A stretch of DNA of 64,000 bases from Rana temporaria (Eukaryota; Chordata; Amphibia; Anura; Ranidae). Of the stretch, positions 42,605-53,879 are shown one piece after another (position 1 is the stretch's first letter; every line of letters begins with the position of its first letter). Location: positions 71,469,901-71,533,900 of the forward strand of contig NC_053501.1 in assembly GCF_905171775.1 (NCBI RefSeq), read 5' to 3'. The position numbers were made by a program, and so were the translations under genes. The notes under the pieces are model-generated. The model had not been told where the DNA came from, did no database searches, and worked only from the letters and a program-made list of their open reading frames with translations.

Positions 42605-42870
42605 TGCTTCCATGGAGGCACCAGGAAAACTGAAAATTGTATCATACTTACCAGTAATTTTCCTTTCCTGGTGCCTATCCATGGCAGCATACGCTCCCAC
42701 CCTCGGTATTCTATATTATGGAGAATGTTGGGGGAGGGACTACGCCTTTAATTTATGCTATTCACTAGTCCTGAAGGACGAGTCGAGGCAGAGCTCTATC
42801 ACAGGTATGCTGCCATGGATAGGCACCAGGAAAAGAAAATTACTGGTAAGTATGATACAATTTTCAGTTT
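42605..42870 (+). repeat. DIRS right terminal region with inverted repeats
   Basis: GGTATGCTTCCATGGAGGCACC and its near-copy GGTATGCTGCCATGGATAGGCACC (near 42804) lie either side of an inverted version (GGTGCCTATCCATGGCAGCATA near 42670). TGAAAATTGTATCATACTTACC pairs with GTAAGTATGATACAATTTTCA. The same words occur at 17560-17860. Confidence 0.65.
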
Positions 42871-42872
42871 TT

Positions 42873-43023
42873 TCTTGGCTCGTCGTAGTGTTTTACGTCA
42901 CCGCGTTTTGGACGGTCGGAATTTGGTCTGACAGTGTGTATGCAAGACAGCTTAAACAGAATTCCGACGGAACATTCCATTGGATTTTATCCCATCGGAA
43001 ATTCCGATTGTGTATACAGGGCA
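42873..43023. mobile_element. Half of a GTACACACGA-family miniature element
   Basis: Matches the inverse of 3769-3905 (TCGTCGTAGTGTTTTACGTC, GTCTGACAGTGTGTATGCAAG) and ends GATTGTGTATACAGGGC. The left half is lost at the DIRS junction. Confidence 0.65.
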
Positions 43024-43289
43024 TAAGGCCTTATGCACACTGGATGTTAAAATAACGTTATAAAAATGCCAGTAGCATTGCAGTGAGTTTTTCAAAGTTT
43101 TTGCAATAGTGTTTTTTTAGCGTTTATTCAAGTTTTTTAGCGTTTTTCCACGTTAGAGTTTTTTTTGCGTTTTTTTTTCAATGGATCAAAAATGTAAAAA
43201 AACAGCTAAAAAAACTCCTCTCAGAACCCACTAGTTTTGTTTTTTTACAGCCAAACCCCCCCCCCCCCCCCCCCCCCATCCAAAAACAG
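43024..43289. repeat. Dispersed repeat fragment and poly-C tract
   Basis: AAGGCCTTATGCACACTGGATG starts a T-rich segment with repeated TTTTTAGCGTTT words. A run of more than 20 C bases (with one break) follows near 43255-43277. It is non-coding. Confidence 0.45.
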
Positions 43290-43892
43290 TTTTCTCCAGG
43301 GAAAATAAGTTACATTTTTGTAGCTAGTTCTTATAACTGAGGTCTTCCAGCTCCCTTTTTAATTTTGTTGTTCTTGTCTGGACTCTTTCCAGTTAAAAGA
43401 CATCCTTCCTGAAGATCGAAGACTAAAACTGAACTGCATACTAAGGCCCCTTTCACACGGGGGAGTGGAGGTGCGGTGATGGTATAGCGGCGCAATTTTT
43501 AGTGTATTTACCGCTAGCGGTGCGGTTTTAACCCCCCGCTAGTGGCCAAAAAAGTCCTGGTAGCGCACCGCTTCAGTGTTAAAGCCTTCAGGCTTTCACA
43601 TTGAAGCTTGCAGGGCACGATTTTTTCAGGCGGTATAGCAGCGCTATTTTTAGCGCTGAACCGCCAGAAAAACGTGTCAGTGTGAAAGGGGTCTTACCAT
43701 TGCTGAACCGATGCTTTGTAAAGTGATAGAATTATAGATTTATCTCTTGCATGAATACCCTAACTTTGCTTGTTGCAGCTTGGCATTGCACACTATTGCT
43801 GAGTCTATCCACAGAAACCCACAGATCCTTTTCCAAGCTCCCTCTGGTAACTCATTACCTCCACATAATTCTCACGAGAGTTGGGAAGGCCA
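43290..43892 (-). repeat. CR1-related LINE sequence, interrupted by a miniature element
   Basis: 43290-43440 resembles the CR1 end at 23150-23300 (GGGAAAATAAG..., CTTATAACTGAGGTCTTCCAGC, TGGACTCTTTCCAG). After the insert at 43442, CCATTGCTGAACCGATGCTTTGTAAAG and CCACAGATCCTTTTCCAAGC continue text I associate with CR1-family repeats. It is too degraded to translate. Confidence 0.5.
43442..43696. mobile_element. Miniature element with TAAGGCCCCTTTCACAC ends
   Basis: TAAGGCCCCTTTCACACG at the left is complementary to GTGTGAAAGGGGTCTTA at the right. Internal hairpin words CGGTATAGC(A/G)GCGC(A/T)AT are present. It is non-coding. Confidence 0.7.
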
Positions 43893-44863
43893 TTAACCAC
43901 TTACCCCCCGGACCATATTGCTGCCCAAAGACCAGAGTACTTTTTGCGATTCGGGACTGCATCGCTTTAACAGACAATTGCGCGGTCGTGCGACGTGGCT
44001 CCCAAACAAAATTGGCGTCCTTTTTTTCCCACAAATAGAGCTTTCTTTTGGTGGTATTTGATCACCTCTGCGGTTTTTCGTTTTTGCGCTATAAACAAAA
44101 ATAGAGCGACAATTTTGAAAAAAATTAATATTTTTTACATTTTGCTATAATAAATATCCCCCAAAAATATATAAAAAAAATTTTTTTTCCTCAGTTTAGG
44201 CCGATACGTTTTCTTCTACATATTTTTCGTTAAAAAAATCGCAATAAGCGTTTATTGATTGGTTTGCGCAAAAGTTATAGCGTTTACAAAATAGGGGGTA
44301 TTTTTATGTCATTTTTATTATATTTTTTTTACTAGTAATGGCGGCGATCAGCGATTTTTTTTCGGTACTGCGACATTATGGCGGACACTTCGGACACTTT
44401 TGACACATTTTTGGGACCATTGGCATTTTTATAGCGATCAGTGCTATAAAAATGCATTGGATTACTATAAAAATGCCACTGGCAGTGAAGGGGTTAACAC
44501 TAGGGGGCGGGGAAGGTGTTAAGTATGCCTGGGTGTGTTCTTACTGTGGGGGGGGGGGGGTGGCCTCACTAGGGGAAACACTGATCCACGGTTCATACAT
44601 TGTATGAACCGAAGATCAGCATTTCCCCTGCTGACAGGACCGGAAGCTGTGTGTTTACACACACAGCTCCCGGTCCCCGCTCTGTACCGAGCGATCGAGT
44701 GTGCCCGGCGGCGATCGCGCCCGCCGGGCACACGCACGCGATCCGGCGGCGCGCGCGCGCCCCCTAGTGGCGGCTGGGAGAGAGGACGTCATATTACGTG
44801 CTCTCGCCCAGCCGAGCCAACTTGTCGACGTATAACGGCGGTGGCCGGTCGGCAAGTGGTTAA
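43893..44863 (+). mobile_element. TTAA-bounded non-autonomous element, copy B
   Basis: TTAA at 43893-43896 and 44860-44863 with inverted ends CCACTTACC.../...CAAGTGG. It holds all shared blocks: GTGCGACGTGGCTCCCAAAC, TAGAGCTTTCTTTTGGTGG, CGGCGATCAGCGATTTTTTT, GGCGGACACTTCGGACAC, CTAGGGGGCGGGG. The AT-rich left and CpG-rich right halves are characteristic. Confidence 0.8.
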
Positions 44864-45432
44864 CCATTTTTTCTCTTCGACCACAGGTTGAAGGAAAGAA
44901 AATAGCTTGATTCCCTCATCAACACTATTAGTGTTGATAGAGGAATCCCTCTTATGGAGCTATTGTATTCTAACAGCGGAAGGTTGCCGACAGCTGTCAG
45001 AAGGATTCTGACAGCAGTCAGAAATACACCGCCACCAGCAGTGACCGCATGAGAAAAAAATCTTACAGGCCGGTTGGACTTCAGTACAACCAGCCTGCCC
45101 ATACATGGATCGAATTTCAGCTGATTCCTGCTGAACCGGACACATTTTTATTTGTCTATGGCTGACTTTGCTGGGAGTGAAGAGTGAGCTTTCTTCAATT
45201 CTGCATCTGAGTTGTTTCGTTAAAAAATGCATTCGTCTGAAATTCCGAATTAAGGTCGAATCTGTCATTAAAGGCTTATGGTGTCTGTCGAATGTTCTAA
45301 GAAGATTCGACAGAGCAGCTAAACTGTACGACGCCGCAATCATACATTTCTGGTCGAATGTTCTGCCTACAAGCTATAGAAGAATTCTAATGTTGTATGA
45401 CACTAGTAATAATTATATTTATAAATTATTAT
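44864..45432. repeat. Dispersed repeat pieces
   Basis: 45080-45140 (CAGCCTGCCCATACATGGATCG) and 45180-45400 (TTCG-rich: GAAATTCCGAATTAAGGTCG, GTCGAATGTTCTAAGAAG) look like miniature-element fragments. The latter resumes past the Tc1 at 47770 (CGAAATTTGGACGAAAATG). A palindrome ACTAGTAATAATT...AATTATTATTACTAGT sits at 45402-45440 on the junction. Confidence 0.4.
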
Positions 45433-45439
45433 TACTAGT

Positions 45440-46440
45440 CAACCAACATTCAAATACTTGTATTTTGAACCATTCCTCCTTACAAAACATCTCCAGTTCA
45501 GTTAGGTTTGATGGTTGCCGAGCATGGACAGCACGCTTCAAATCACCCCACAGATGTTCAATGATATTCAGGTCTGCGGACTGGGATGGCCATTCCAGAA
45601 CATTGTACTTGTTCCTCTGCATAAATGCCCGCATAGATTTTGAGCAGTGTTTTGGGTCGTTGTCTTGTTGAAATATCCAGCCCGGGCGTAACTTCAACTT
45701 TGTGACTGATTCCTCAACATTATTCTCAAGAATCTGCCGATATTGAGTGGAATCCATGCGACCCTCAACTTTAACCAGATTCCCAGTATCGGCACTGGCC
45801 ACACAGCCCCACAGCATGATGGAACCTCCACCAAATTTTACTGTGGGTAGCAAGTGTTTTTCTTGGAATGCTGTGTTCTTTTGCCGCAATGCATAACGCC
45901 CCTTGTTATGACCAAATAACTCAATCTTTGTTTCATCAGTCCACAGCATTCCAGAATGAAACTGGTTTGTCCAAATGTGCGTTCGCATACCTCAAGCGAC
46001 TCCGTTTGTGGCGTGTGTGCAGAAAAGGCTTCTTACGCATCACTCTCCCATACAGCTTCTCCCTATGCAAAGTGTGCTGAATTGTTGAAGGATGCGCAGT
46101 GACACCATCTGCAGAAAGTTGATGTTGTAGGTCTTTGGAGGCGGGCCGTGGGCTGTTTTTGGACGTTCTCACCACCCTTCGCCGTTGCCTCTCCAATATT
46201 TTTGGTGGCCTGCCACTTCTGGTAATAACAAGAACTGTGCCTGTGGTTTTCATTTCCTCACTATGTTCCTCACAGTGGATACTGACCCCTTATATCTCTG
46301 CGATAACTTTTTGTAGCCTTCCCCTAAACCATAATGTAGAACAATCTTTGTTTTCAGGTCATTTGAGAGTTGTTTTGAGGCCCCCATGTCGCCACTCTTC
46401 AGAGGAGAGTCAAAGAGAACAACAACTTGCAATTGGCCAC
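45440..46440 (-). pseudogene. Tc1 transposase
   Basis: Three frames cover the protein. 46250-46432 has the N-terminal helix-turn-helix (Asp-Leu-Lys-Thr-Lys-Ile-Val...Ser-Thr-Val-Arg-Asn-Ile). 45936-46253 has the second DNA-binding half (Ser-Gly-Arg-Pro-Pro-Lys, the GRPR-like hook). 45419-45988 has the DDE core, with Trp-Thr-Asp-Glu-Thr-Lys, Gln-Gln-Asp-Asn-Asp-Pro-Lys-His and Asn-Ile-Ile-Glu-His-Leu-Trp carrying the three catalytic acids. Frame changes inactivate it. Tc1 enzymes cut and paste at TA sites. Confidence 0.9.
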
Positions 46441-46441
46441 C

Positions 46442-47433
46442 TTAAGCACTTAAGACCCGGACCAATATGCAGGTAAAGGACCAGGCCCCTTTTTGCGATT
46501 CGGCACTGCGTCGCTTTAACTGACAATTGCGCAGTCATGCGACATGGCTCCCAAACAAAATTGGCATCCTTTTTTTCCCAAAAATAGAGCTTTCTTTTGG
46601 TGGTATTAGATCACCTCTGCGGTTTTTATTTTTTGCGCTATAAACAAAAATAGAGCGACAATTTTGAAAAAAATTCAATATTTTTTTACTTATTGCTATA
46701 ATAAATATCCCCCAAAAATATATAAAAAAATATATTTTTTCCTCAGTTTAGACCGATACGTATTCTTCTACCTATTTTTGGTAAAAAAAAATCGCAATAA
46801 GCGTTTATCTATTGGTTTGCGCAAAATGTATAGCGTTTACAAAATAGGGAATAGTTTTATTGCATTTTTATTAATAGTTTTTTTTTACTACTAATGGCGG
46901 CGATCAGCGATTTTTTTCATGACTGCCACATGATGGCGGACACATCGGACAATTTTGACAAATTTTTGGGACCATTGTCATTTTCACAGCAAAAAGTGCT
47001 ATAAAAATGCATTATTTACTGTGAAAATGACAACTGCAGTTTGGGAGTTAACCACTAGGGGGCGCTGAAGGGGTTAAGTGTGACCTTATATGTGTTTCTA
47101 ACTGTAGGGGGGCTGGACGTGTGTCATCATTTATCGCCTTTCCCTATATCAGGGAACAGACGATCAATGACAGCGCCACTGTGAAGAATGGGGAAGGTGT
47201 GTTTACACACACCTCTCCCCGTTCTTCAGCTCCTGTGACCGATCACGGGACTCCGGCGGCGATCGGGTCTGCGGGTCCCACGGCCGCAGTCATGGAGCTT
47301 CGGACCAGGTCGCGGGCGCGCGCCCTGGATACCCACGGCTGGGCATTTAACAATCACGTACAGGTACATGATTGTGCCCAGCCGTGCCATTCTGCTGACG
47401 TTTATCGGCATTAGGCAGTCCTTAAGTGGTTAA
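46442..47433 (+). mobile_element. TTAA-bounded non-autonomous element, copy C
   Basis: Inserted in the Tc1 5' leader: GGCCACC-TTAA at the left and TTAA-ATACCCATTCTC at the right. Tc1 relatives, as I recall them, have a continuous GGTATTTAAGGTGGCC (complement) here, so one TTAA is a duplication. The internal blocks are the same as in copies A and B. Confidence 0.85.
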
Positions 47434-47767
47434 ATACCCATTCTCATAATTGGATGCACCTGTCTATGAAGTTCAAGGCTTAATGCGCTCACCAAACCAA
47501 TTGTGTGTTCCAATTAATCAGTGCTAAGTAGTTGCAGGTATTCAAATTAACAAAATGACAAGGTAGCCCACATTTTTGCACCTGTCTAATTTTGTTTTGA
47601 TGCATATTGCGCATTTTCTGTTAATCTAATAAACCTCATTTCACTACTGAAATATTAATGTGTACTTCAGTTATTTGATAGATCAAAATGAAATTGCTGA
47701 TCCAATCACCCAAATATTTATAAATGATAATCTTGTCAGGGGTTCCTAAACTTTTGCACACGACTGT

Positions 47768-48468
47768 ATATCGAACTGTTGTAGCAACGTGAATGAAAAT
47801 AAGCATTTTTTTTATGTCGGATCTTTTGGATTTCGGATTCTGCGCGTTTTTTTTCGTTTGTTAAAACGATAACGAAAATACCCGAAATTTGGACGAAAAT
47901 GCATTCGGACGAAAACGAATGCACATGTCTAGCTGTTATGCTGCATTATACTTCCTTCTGCAAAGTAGAGGATTCCATAGTAATGGAGTGCAGCATGTAT
48001 TTACGTTTTTTTAGTTTTCTGGGTTAAAGTTCTTCTTTTAAGCAATAATTGAATTGGTTTATAGTTTACCCTTCCTGGTTTTCCTCTCCCTCATCAATGT
48101 GCAAATTACATTTTAAAATCTTTGCATTTTCATTACATATACTTTATTTTAGACCCAGTGAGGTCATCACTGGATCTCTGTGTTTCTCAATACATTGCAG
48201 GTAGATCATGGCTGGTGGGAGGTGCCAGCGGGTATTGTGCATTGCTTTCTGAATACATTACATAACTCTGTCTCAATACTCCTCTCAAGAGACCCGAGCT
48301 AGTGATTTAGCTATTGGGAGAACTATGCAAATATCTAAATGCCTCGATTGGGTGAATGTCAGTCTGCAGGAGTGGGTGTTCCCAGACAGCTGCATTTGCA
48401 TACATACCACCCTAGGTAACATCCACATGGTATGGGGAGCCTCCATTGTTGTAAAAAATTAAACCCAA
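47768..48468. other. Repeat remnant, then unassigned DNA
   Basis: 47770-47940 is CGAAAA-rich like 60770-62130 and ends AATGCACATGTCTAGC. 47941-48468 shows no gene or repeat terminus. Confidence 0.3.
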
Positions 48469-49510
48469 TGTAGCGCCCTCTTACTTTCAGTATGGACACT
48501 ACGCTAAAGTTAGTGGGGAATGGGAGAGTTATTTTGCTCCCATTCACAATTTGCTAAATTGGGACTTCTGTCATTCCAGAAAAATCCACTGGGTCAGTCT
48601 GTGCTCCAGGGATGCGGTACCATCCCTGGCCAGCAGTTGGCGCCAGAGGGGTTCTGGGAGAGTAAGTTTTCCCCAGCAGCCAATTAGAGGAGTTTTTCCC
48701 TCGCGGGGCATGCTGGGGGAGGGTATATCTGTGACAGGTGTCATGTGCTAAGCATCCACCTTCAGGGTGCGTGCATCCATGGACCCCGCCAGCGTGGCCC
48801 ACCAGGCCAGAATTGCAGGCTACACGAAACCTCATCCGGAGGTAAAAGGGGACTCCAGTGACTTACTGGGTCCCCGGGTTCTATTGAAAGGATCCCAGGC
48901 TGGGTGCCGTTCGATTGGGGGGTCGGCTTAAGGGGAACCCGGAGGCAGGTTGTCCAACAGGGCTTGAATGAACCAATCAGGGATCTGGTGACCGGAATGC
49001 TGACAGGTACGCTTTGCTGTCATCTGGTGACCTATGCTAAAACCTACTGGGAGGATTCGCTCCAATCATCCATTTAGCTCACCTAAAGTAATTGGCCTGT
49101 GGCAGAGGCCCTAGAGCCAGGTCTGTGAGAGAGATCTGTTCCTCCCAGCAAATCCAAAGTGACACCTCAGCTGCCAGGCTTGTGAGAGGGGTCTGTCCGG
49201 GGGCACTTCACCCACTCAGAAAGAGTGGCGACGAATGATAATTCGATACTACTGAGAGCAGGACTGCTCGGTTCATATCCAGGTCTGATATCGCAAGGTT
49301 CTCCCTTTTCTCCTCATCAACCTTTTCTTTCCATTTGACGTTTATGTTGGCCGAGTTGGCCAGGAAATAAAGCATTGGAAAAACCTTTATTTACTGTCTG
49401 GACCTTCGCTCACTGCTTTGTTCTCCAATTGCACCCATACGTCACATTAAGGTAACTCAATATGCCGATCCCAATAACAAATCAGCGGCTCCTTCGGGGG
49501 TAGTGCTACA
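48469..49510 (+). mobile_element. Solo LTR, 1042 bp, with CCAA target duplication
   Basis: It starts TGTAGCGCCCTC and ends GGGTAGTGCTACA (TG...CA with TGTAGC/GCTACA inverted ends). CCAA flanks both sides (48465-48468, 49511-49514). A TATA-like GGGTATATCTG (about 48720) and a poly(A) signal AATAAAGC (about 49366) lie in the expected order for U3-R-U5 on plus. No internal retroelement genes are adjacent, so it is a recombination product of a full element. Confidence 0.85.
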
Positions 49511-49651
49511 CCAATAAATGAAAGGGGTGGGCCAGAGTTAGGCTAGGGAGGAAAGTGCTAGATGATGCTGGATGTTCTTGAGCCTGGAATTGAGACAGAC
49601 GCTATATGACATACTGACACTTCCCATGTACATTGTGAGTATAAAGCCTAT

Positions 49652-50582
49652 GGCCCGGATTCACAAAGCACTTGCGCCGACGTATCTAGAGATACGCCGC
49701 TTAAGTGCAAATATGCGCCTTCGTATCTGTGCGCCGGGCCCACAAAACTAAGATACGCCTAAAAACAGGCTTCATTCCACCAACGTAACTTGCCTACACC
49801 AGCGTAGAGAGGGGGCAAATTAAGGTTGGACGCATGTGGCGCTCCCATTGATTTTCTATTCAAATATGTAAATGAGGGAGATACGCTGATTCACGTTTGT
49901 ACTTGCGCCCGACGCAGGGTACGACTGGTGCGCGTAAGTTGTACGTACGGTGTAAAGTTATGCCCCATAAAGGAGGTGTAACTCAGCAGCATCTATGCAA
50001 AGGGCTGCACCAGGGAACCCAAGCCGGCCTATTTTACGTTGGACGTGAATATGGCTGGGCGTATGTTACGTTCACGCCGTAAGCAGTGATCTGGCGTATC
50101 TTAGGCAGCTGTTCCGATGTGATTCTCAGCATGCGCAGAACGATGCGCCCACGTCCCAGCGCTAGGGTTGCCACCTCATCCCTTTAAACCCGAACACATA
50201 TGAATTACACAGGTTCTGAGGCTAATTTAATGCAGGAAAGGCACCAAGTGAGTTTAATTACCATCTTAATCAGCCACAGAACCTGTGTAATTAATATGTG
50301 TTCGGGTTTAAAGGGATGAGGTGGCAACCCTACCCGGGGCATGCGCAGTTGGTGATACATATCTGTCTGGCGCTCGGCCCATCATTTGCATGGGGTCACG
50401 CCTCCTTAGCATGGCTCACGCCCACTTCCACTTACGCCGGCTTACGCCTAGGAAACCCAGCGCAGTTTTGGGAGGAAATGCTTTGTGAATTCCATGCTTG
50501 CCTCTCTGCGCTGCGTCGGCGTAGCGTAAAGGAGATACGCTACGGCGGCATAAATGTGCGCCGCTGTCTGTGAATCCGGGCC
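49652..50582. mobile_element. GGCCAGATTCA-type miniature element, copy 6, with TAT duplication
   Basis: The ends are GGCCCGGATTCACA and TGTGAATCCGGGCC. TAT flanks both sides (49649-49651, 50583-50585). The interior differs from copies 1-5 (ACTTGCGCCGACGTATC, GGCGTATCTTAGGCAGC) and shares ACTTGCGC-type text with the Harbinger right end. It contains the nested element at 50163. Confidence 0.8.
50163..50332. mobile_element. 170-bp palindromic miniature element nested in copy 6
   Basis: TAGGGTTGCCACCTCATCCC at the left and GGGATGAGGTGGCAACCCTA at the right are perfect complements, and pairing continues through TTTAAACCCGAACAC/GTGTTCGGGTTTAAA and ATTACACAGGTTCTG/CAGAACCTGTGTAAT. Confidence 0.85.
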
Positions 50583-50585
50583 TAT

Positions 50586-51257
50586 GAGTTTTGCAAAGCT
50601 TTGGCTCTGACAATTCTATAAAGTTTGAATATCTGGCTGAAAACAAAGAAAGCAATAAAGATATAAGGCTGATGTGCGAAATCACCCATCAATTACAAAT
50701 CTGCTTCCAATTTACAACTCCAAATTAATAAAGCTGAAGTTGGATGACTTACTTCATTGCACTCTACACCATATTATTCATTTAGCTAGTGGAAGGCATA
50801 GTAGTAAAAATCTTATTTTACATTGACTCTCAGACATGTCATTTTATGTACCCATGTGCATATGTGTGTGTGTTGAAGTGAAAAGCAGTAATGAAATGAA
50901 GAAAATGAATTTACTTGTAAAAAAATAATGTTGTTTTGCAGCAAAACCCAAACATGCTATTTGATGACTTGTGAAAAATACACTGGTTGAATTATTCATG
51001 ACTTGTCACATTTCTTTTTATATTGCTGGAAACCCCCACTGCTTCAAATAAAATATGGCTTGTAAGATGAAAGGCATAAATGACATCAGCTCTACTGGGT
51101 GCCATAACTGAACCCCATGTGTGTACATATTCTCATCAATTATTTTATTTTTATTATTTTAGACCAGTTTTAGGCACAGCACATTTGTCTGTAGCCAGTC
51201 ACTCAGCAGCCTGAAGAATGGACTGAAGAACCAGGAATGTGAAATAGTGCATGTATT
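50586..51257. other. No gene recognised
   Basis: AT-rich DNA without repeat termini that I can identify. Possibly single-copy. Confidence 0.3.
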
Positions 51258-52393
51258 TATTACCACTTCAATACAGGGCATTTTCACCCCCTTCCTGCCC
51301 AGACCAATTTTTAGTTTTCAGCGCTGTCGCAATTTGAATGACAATTGCGTGGTCATGCAACAGTATACCCAAATCAAATCTATATGTATATCTATATTTT
51401 TTTCCCCACAAATCAAGCTTTTGTTTGGTGGTATTTGATCGCCTCTGCGGTTTTTATTTTTTGCCCTATAAACAAAAAAAGAGCGACAATTTTGAAAAAA
51501 AAACACAATATTTTTTACTTTTTGATTTAATAAATATGAAATTTTTTATTTATTTTTATTATTTTCCTCAGTTTAGACATAGATACGTATTCTTCTACAT
51601 ACTTTTGGTATAAAAAAAAAAATGCAATAAGCGTTTATTGATTGGTTTGCGCAAATGTTATAGCATCTACAAAATAAGGGATCGATTTATGGCATTTTTT
51701 TTTACTAGTAATGGCAGCGATCTGCAATTTTTTTTGCGAATGTGACGTTGCAAAAGGACACATCGGACACTTTTGAGACGTTTTTGGGACCATTCTCATT
51801 TATACAGCGATTAGTGCTATAAAACTGCACTGATTAATGTGTAAATGTGACTGGCAGGGAAGGGGTTAACACTAGGGGGCGAGCAAGGGGTTAAATATGT
51901 TCCCTAGGGAGTGATTCTAACTGTAGGGGAGGGGACTCACAAGGGGAGGAGACCAATGTGTGTTCCTCTGTACTGGGAACATACATCGGTCTCCTCTCCT
52001 CTGAGAGGAAAAAGAGGGGGACCAGGAATAGAGGGGTAGCGGCTGCTAGTACTGCAGACTCACGCAAACTATTACCCAGTAAAAATGTGTATCAATGGAC
52101 TTTGCTCGGTACTGATAACATGAGTCAATATAGTATCCATGAGAGGACGTGGATCTGTGTGTTTACACACAAATATCCATGATCCTGCCATGATTGCGGG
52201 CAATCGCGGGTGTCCGGCGGACATTGCGGCCTCTGAGCAGGCGCACCGGGTCCCGAGCGATGCGGCCAGCACGCGCATACCCCCTAGCCGCCCAGGGAGC
52301 CCAGGACATCATATGACGTCCACCCGGAGGGAGGGAGGGAGGGAGGGTTCCCGCCGACGTCATTTCACAATGACTCAGTAGGGAAGTGGTTAA
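51258..52393 (+). mobile_element. TTAA-bounded non-autonomous element, copy D
   Basis: Right end CAAGTGG-like (GGGAAGTGGTTAA, TTAA at 52390-52393); the left end TTATTACCACTTCAATACAGG is slightly mutated. It is more diverged than B and C (AACAGTATACCCAAATCAAA) but keeps TTTGTTTGGTGGTATTTGATCG, CAAAAGGACACATCGGACAC and CTAGGGGGCG. A GGGA microsatellite lies near 52326. Confidence 0.7.
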
Positions 52394-52539
52394 CCTGACC
52401 AGGGACCTGCACAGTACCTTTTCTCCATGTTGATGAGGACATGGGTTCCTTCTCTACAACCCTGTGTGATAAAGTCCTGTCCATAAATAAGGATCAAATC
52501 TAAGAGTCCAGTAATTCCTCCACAGAACAGTGTCTAGAT

Positions 52540-53566
52540 CAGTGGTCTCAAAGTACCGGCCCGCGGGCCATTTGCGGCCCGCGGACCAGTTATAAATGGC
52601 CCGCAGGCAGGGTGGAAGTGAGGGGAGCAAAAAAAATAATTTTTTTTTAGCTGGCGCCATCTGGTGGTGAGTCGTTGGTATTACAAGTTATTACCACCAG
52701 ATGTGAGCTGGCGCCATCTGGTGGTGGCCGTTGATATTACAAGTTAAGCATTACAAGTTAAACAGCAATTCTAATGTAATTTTACACTATTTTCACTGCC
52801 ATATTCTTCCCTCTAATTAGAACCCCCAAACATTATATATATTTTTTATCCTAACACCCTAGAGAATAAAATAGCGATCGTTGCAATACTTTCTGTTACG
52901 CCGTATTTGCGCAGCGGTCTTACAAGCGCACTTTTTTGGGAAAAACTTACTATTTTTAATTAAAAAATAAGACAACAGTAAAGTTATCCCCATTTTTTTT
53001 AATATTATGAAAGATAATTTTACGCCGAGTAAATTCATACCCAACATGTCACGCTTCAAAATTGTGTCCGCTTGTGGAATGCGGACAAACTTTTTTACCC
53101 TTTAAAATCTTCATAGGCGACGTTTAAAAAAATCTACAGGTTGCATGTTTTAAGTTACAGAGGAGCTAGAATTATTGCTCTCACTCTACCAATCGCGGCG
53201 ATACCTCACATGTGTGGTTTGAACACCGTTTACATATGCGGGCGCTGCTCACGTATGTGTTCGCTTCTGCGCGCAAGCTCGTCGGGACGGGGTGCGTTTT
53301 CTGGCTCCTAACTTTTTTAGCTGGCTCCTAGATTCCAAGCAAATTTGTCAAACCCTGACTTACACCAGTGCTGGTGGTAATAATGCGCTCGCTGACACCA
53401 GTGCTGGTGGTAATAATGCGCTCGCTGACACCAGTGCTGGGGGTTAATAATGTGTTCGCTGACACCAGTACTGTTGTTTTTGAAGTTTGAAAGTTTGCAT
53501 GCGGCCCCCCATGGCATATGAAAACTTGTCTTGTGGCCCTCAGGTAATTTGAGTTTGAGACCCCTG
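52540..53566. mobile_element. Non-autonomous hAT element, 1027 bp, with 8-bp duplication GTCTAGAT
   Basis: The ends are CAGTGGTCTCAAA and TTTGAGACCCCTG. GTCTAGAT is perfectly duplicated (52532-52539, 53567-53574), the hAT signature. The interior contains two copies of GCTGGCGCCATCTGGTGGTG (52650-52735), a T/A-rich region resembling 8690-9130 inverted, and three ~34-bp tandem copies of CTGACACCAGTGCTGGTGG (53370-53470). No transposase. Confidence 0.92.
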
Positions 53567-53879
53567 GTCTAGATAAAACACCTCCACCAAAATTGCAATG
53601 TGCACAAATGAAATCTTTAGTGACCTCTGTTGTGATGGCAGCTCACCTCATGGCTGCTTATCCAAACAGCTAACCAAGATCCTGATCGCAGCTTGATGTG
53701 TGGGCTGATGAAACACCTCCTCCTGATTCCTAAGACAGATCTCAGCAGCCAATATGTGTCATGGAAAAGAGAAGATATACAGTATGCAATGCATATAGCG
53801 TGACAATGTGAGGGTACCTCGAACAGGTAAAGATTTGAGAAAATGCACTCACATGAATGAAAGGACAGCAGGCATAAAT

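Larger units (their letters stand above)
45433..47766 (-). mobile_element. Tc1-like transposon, 3' truncated, carrying a TTAA element
   Basis: Its 5' terminus, read on minus, is CAGTCGTGTGCAAAAGTTTA next to a TA (47767-47768). The transposase lies at about 45440-46440. The 3' terminal repeat is absent at 45433. 46442-47429 is a later TTAA insertion in the 5' untranslated region. Confidence 0.85.
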
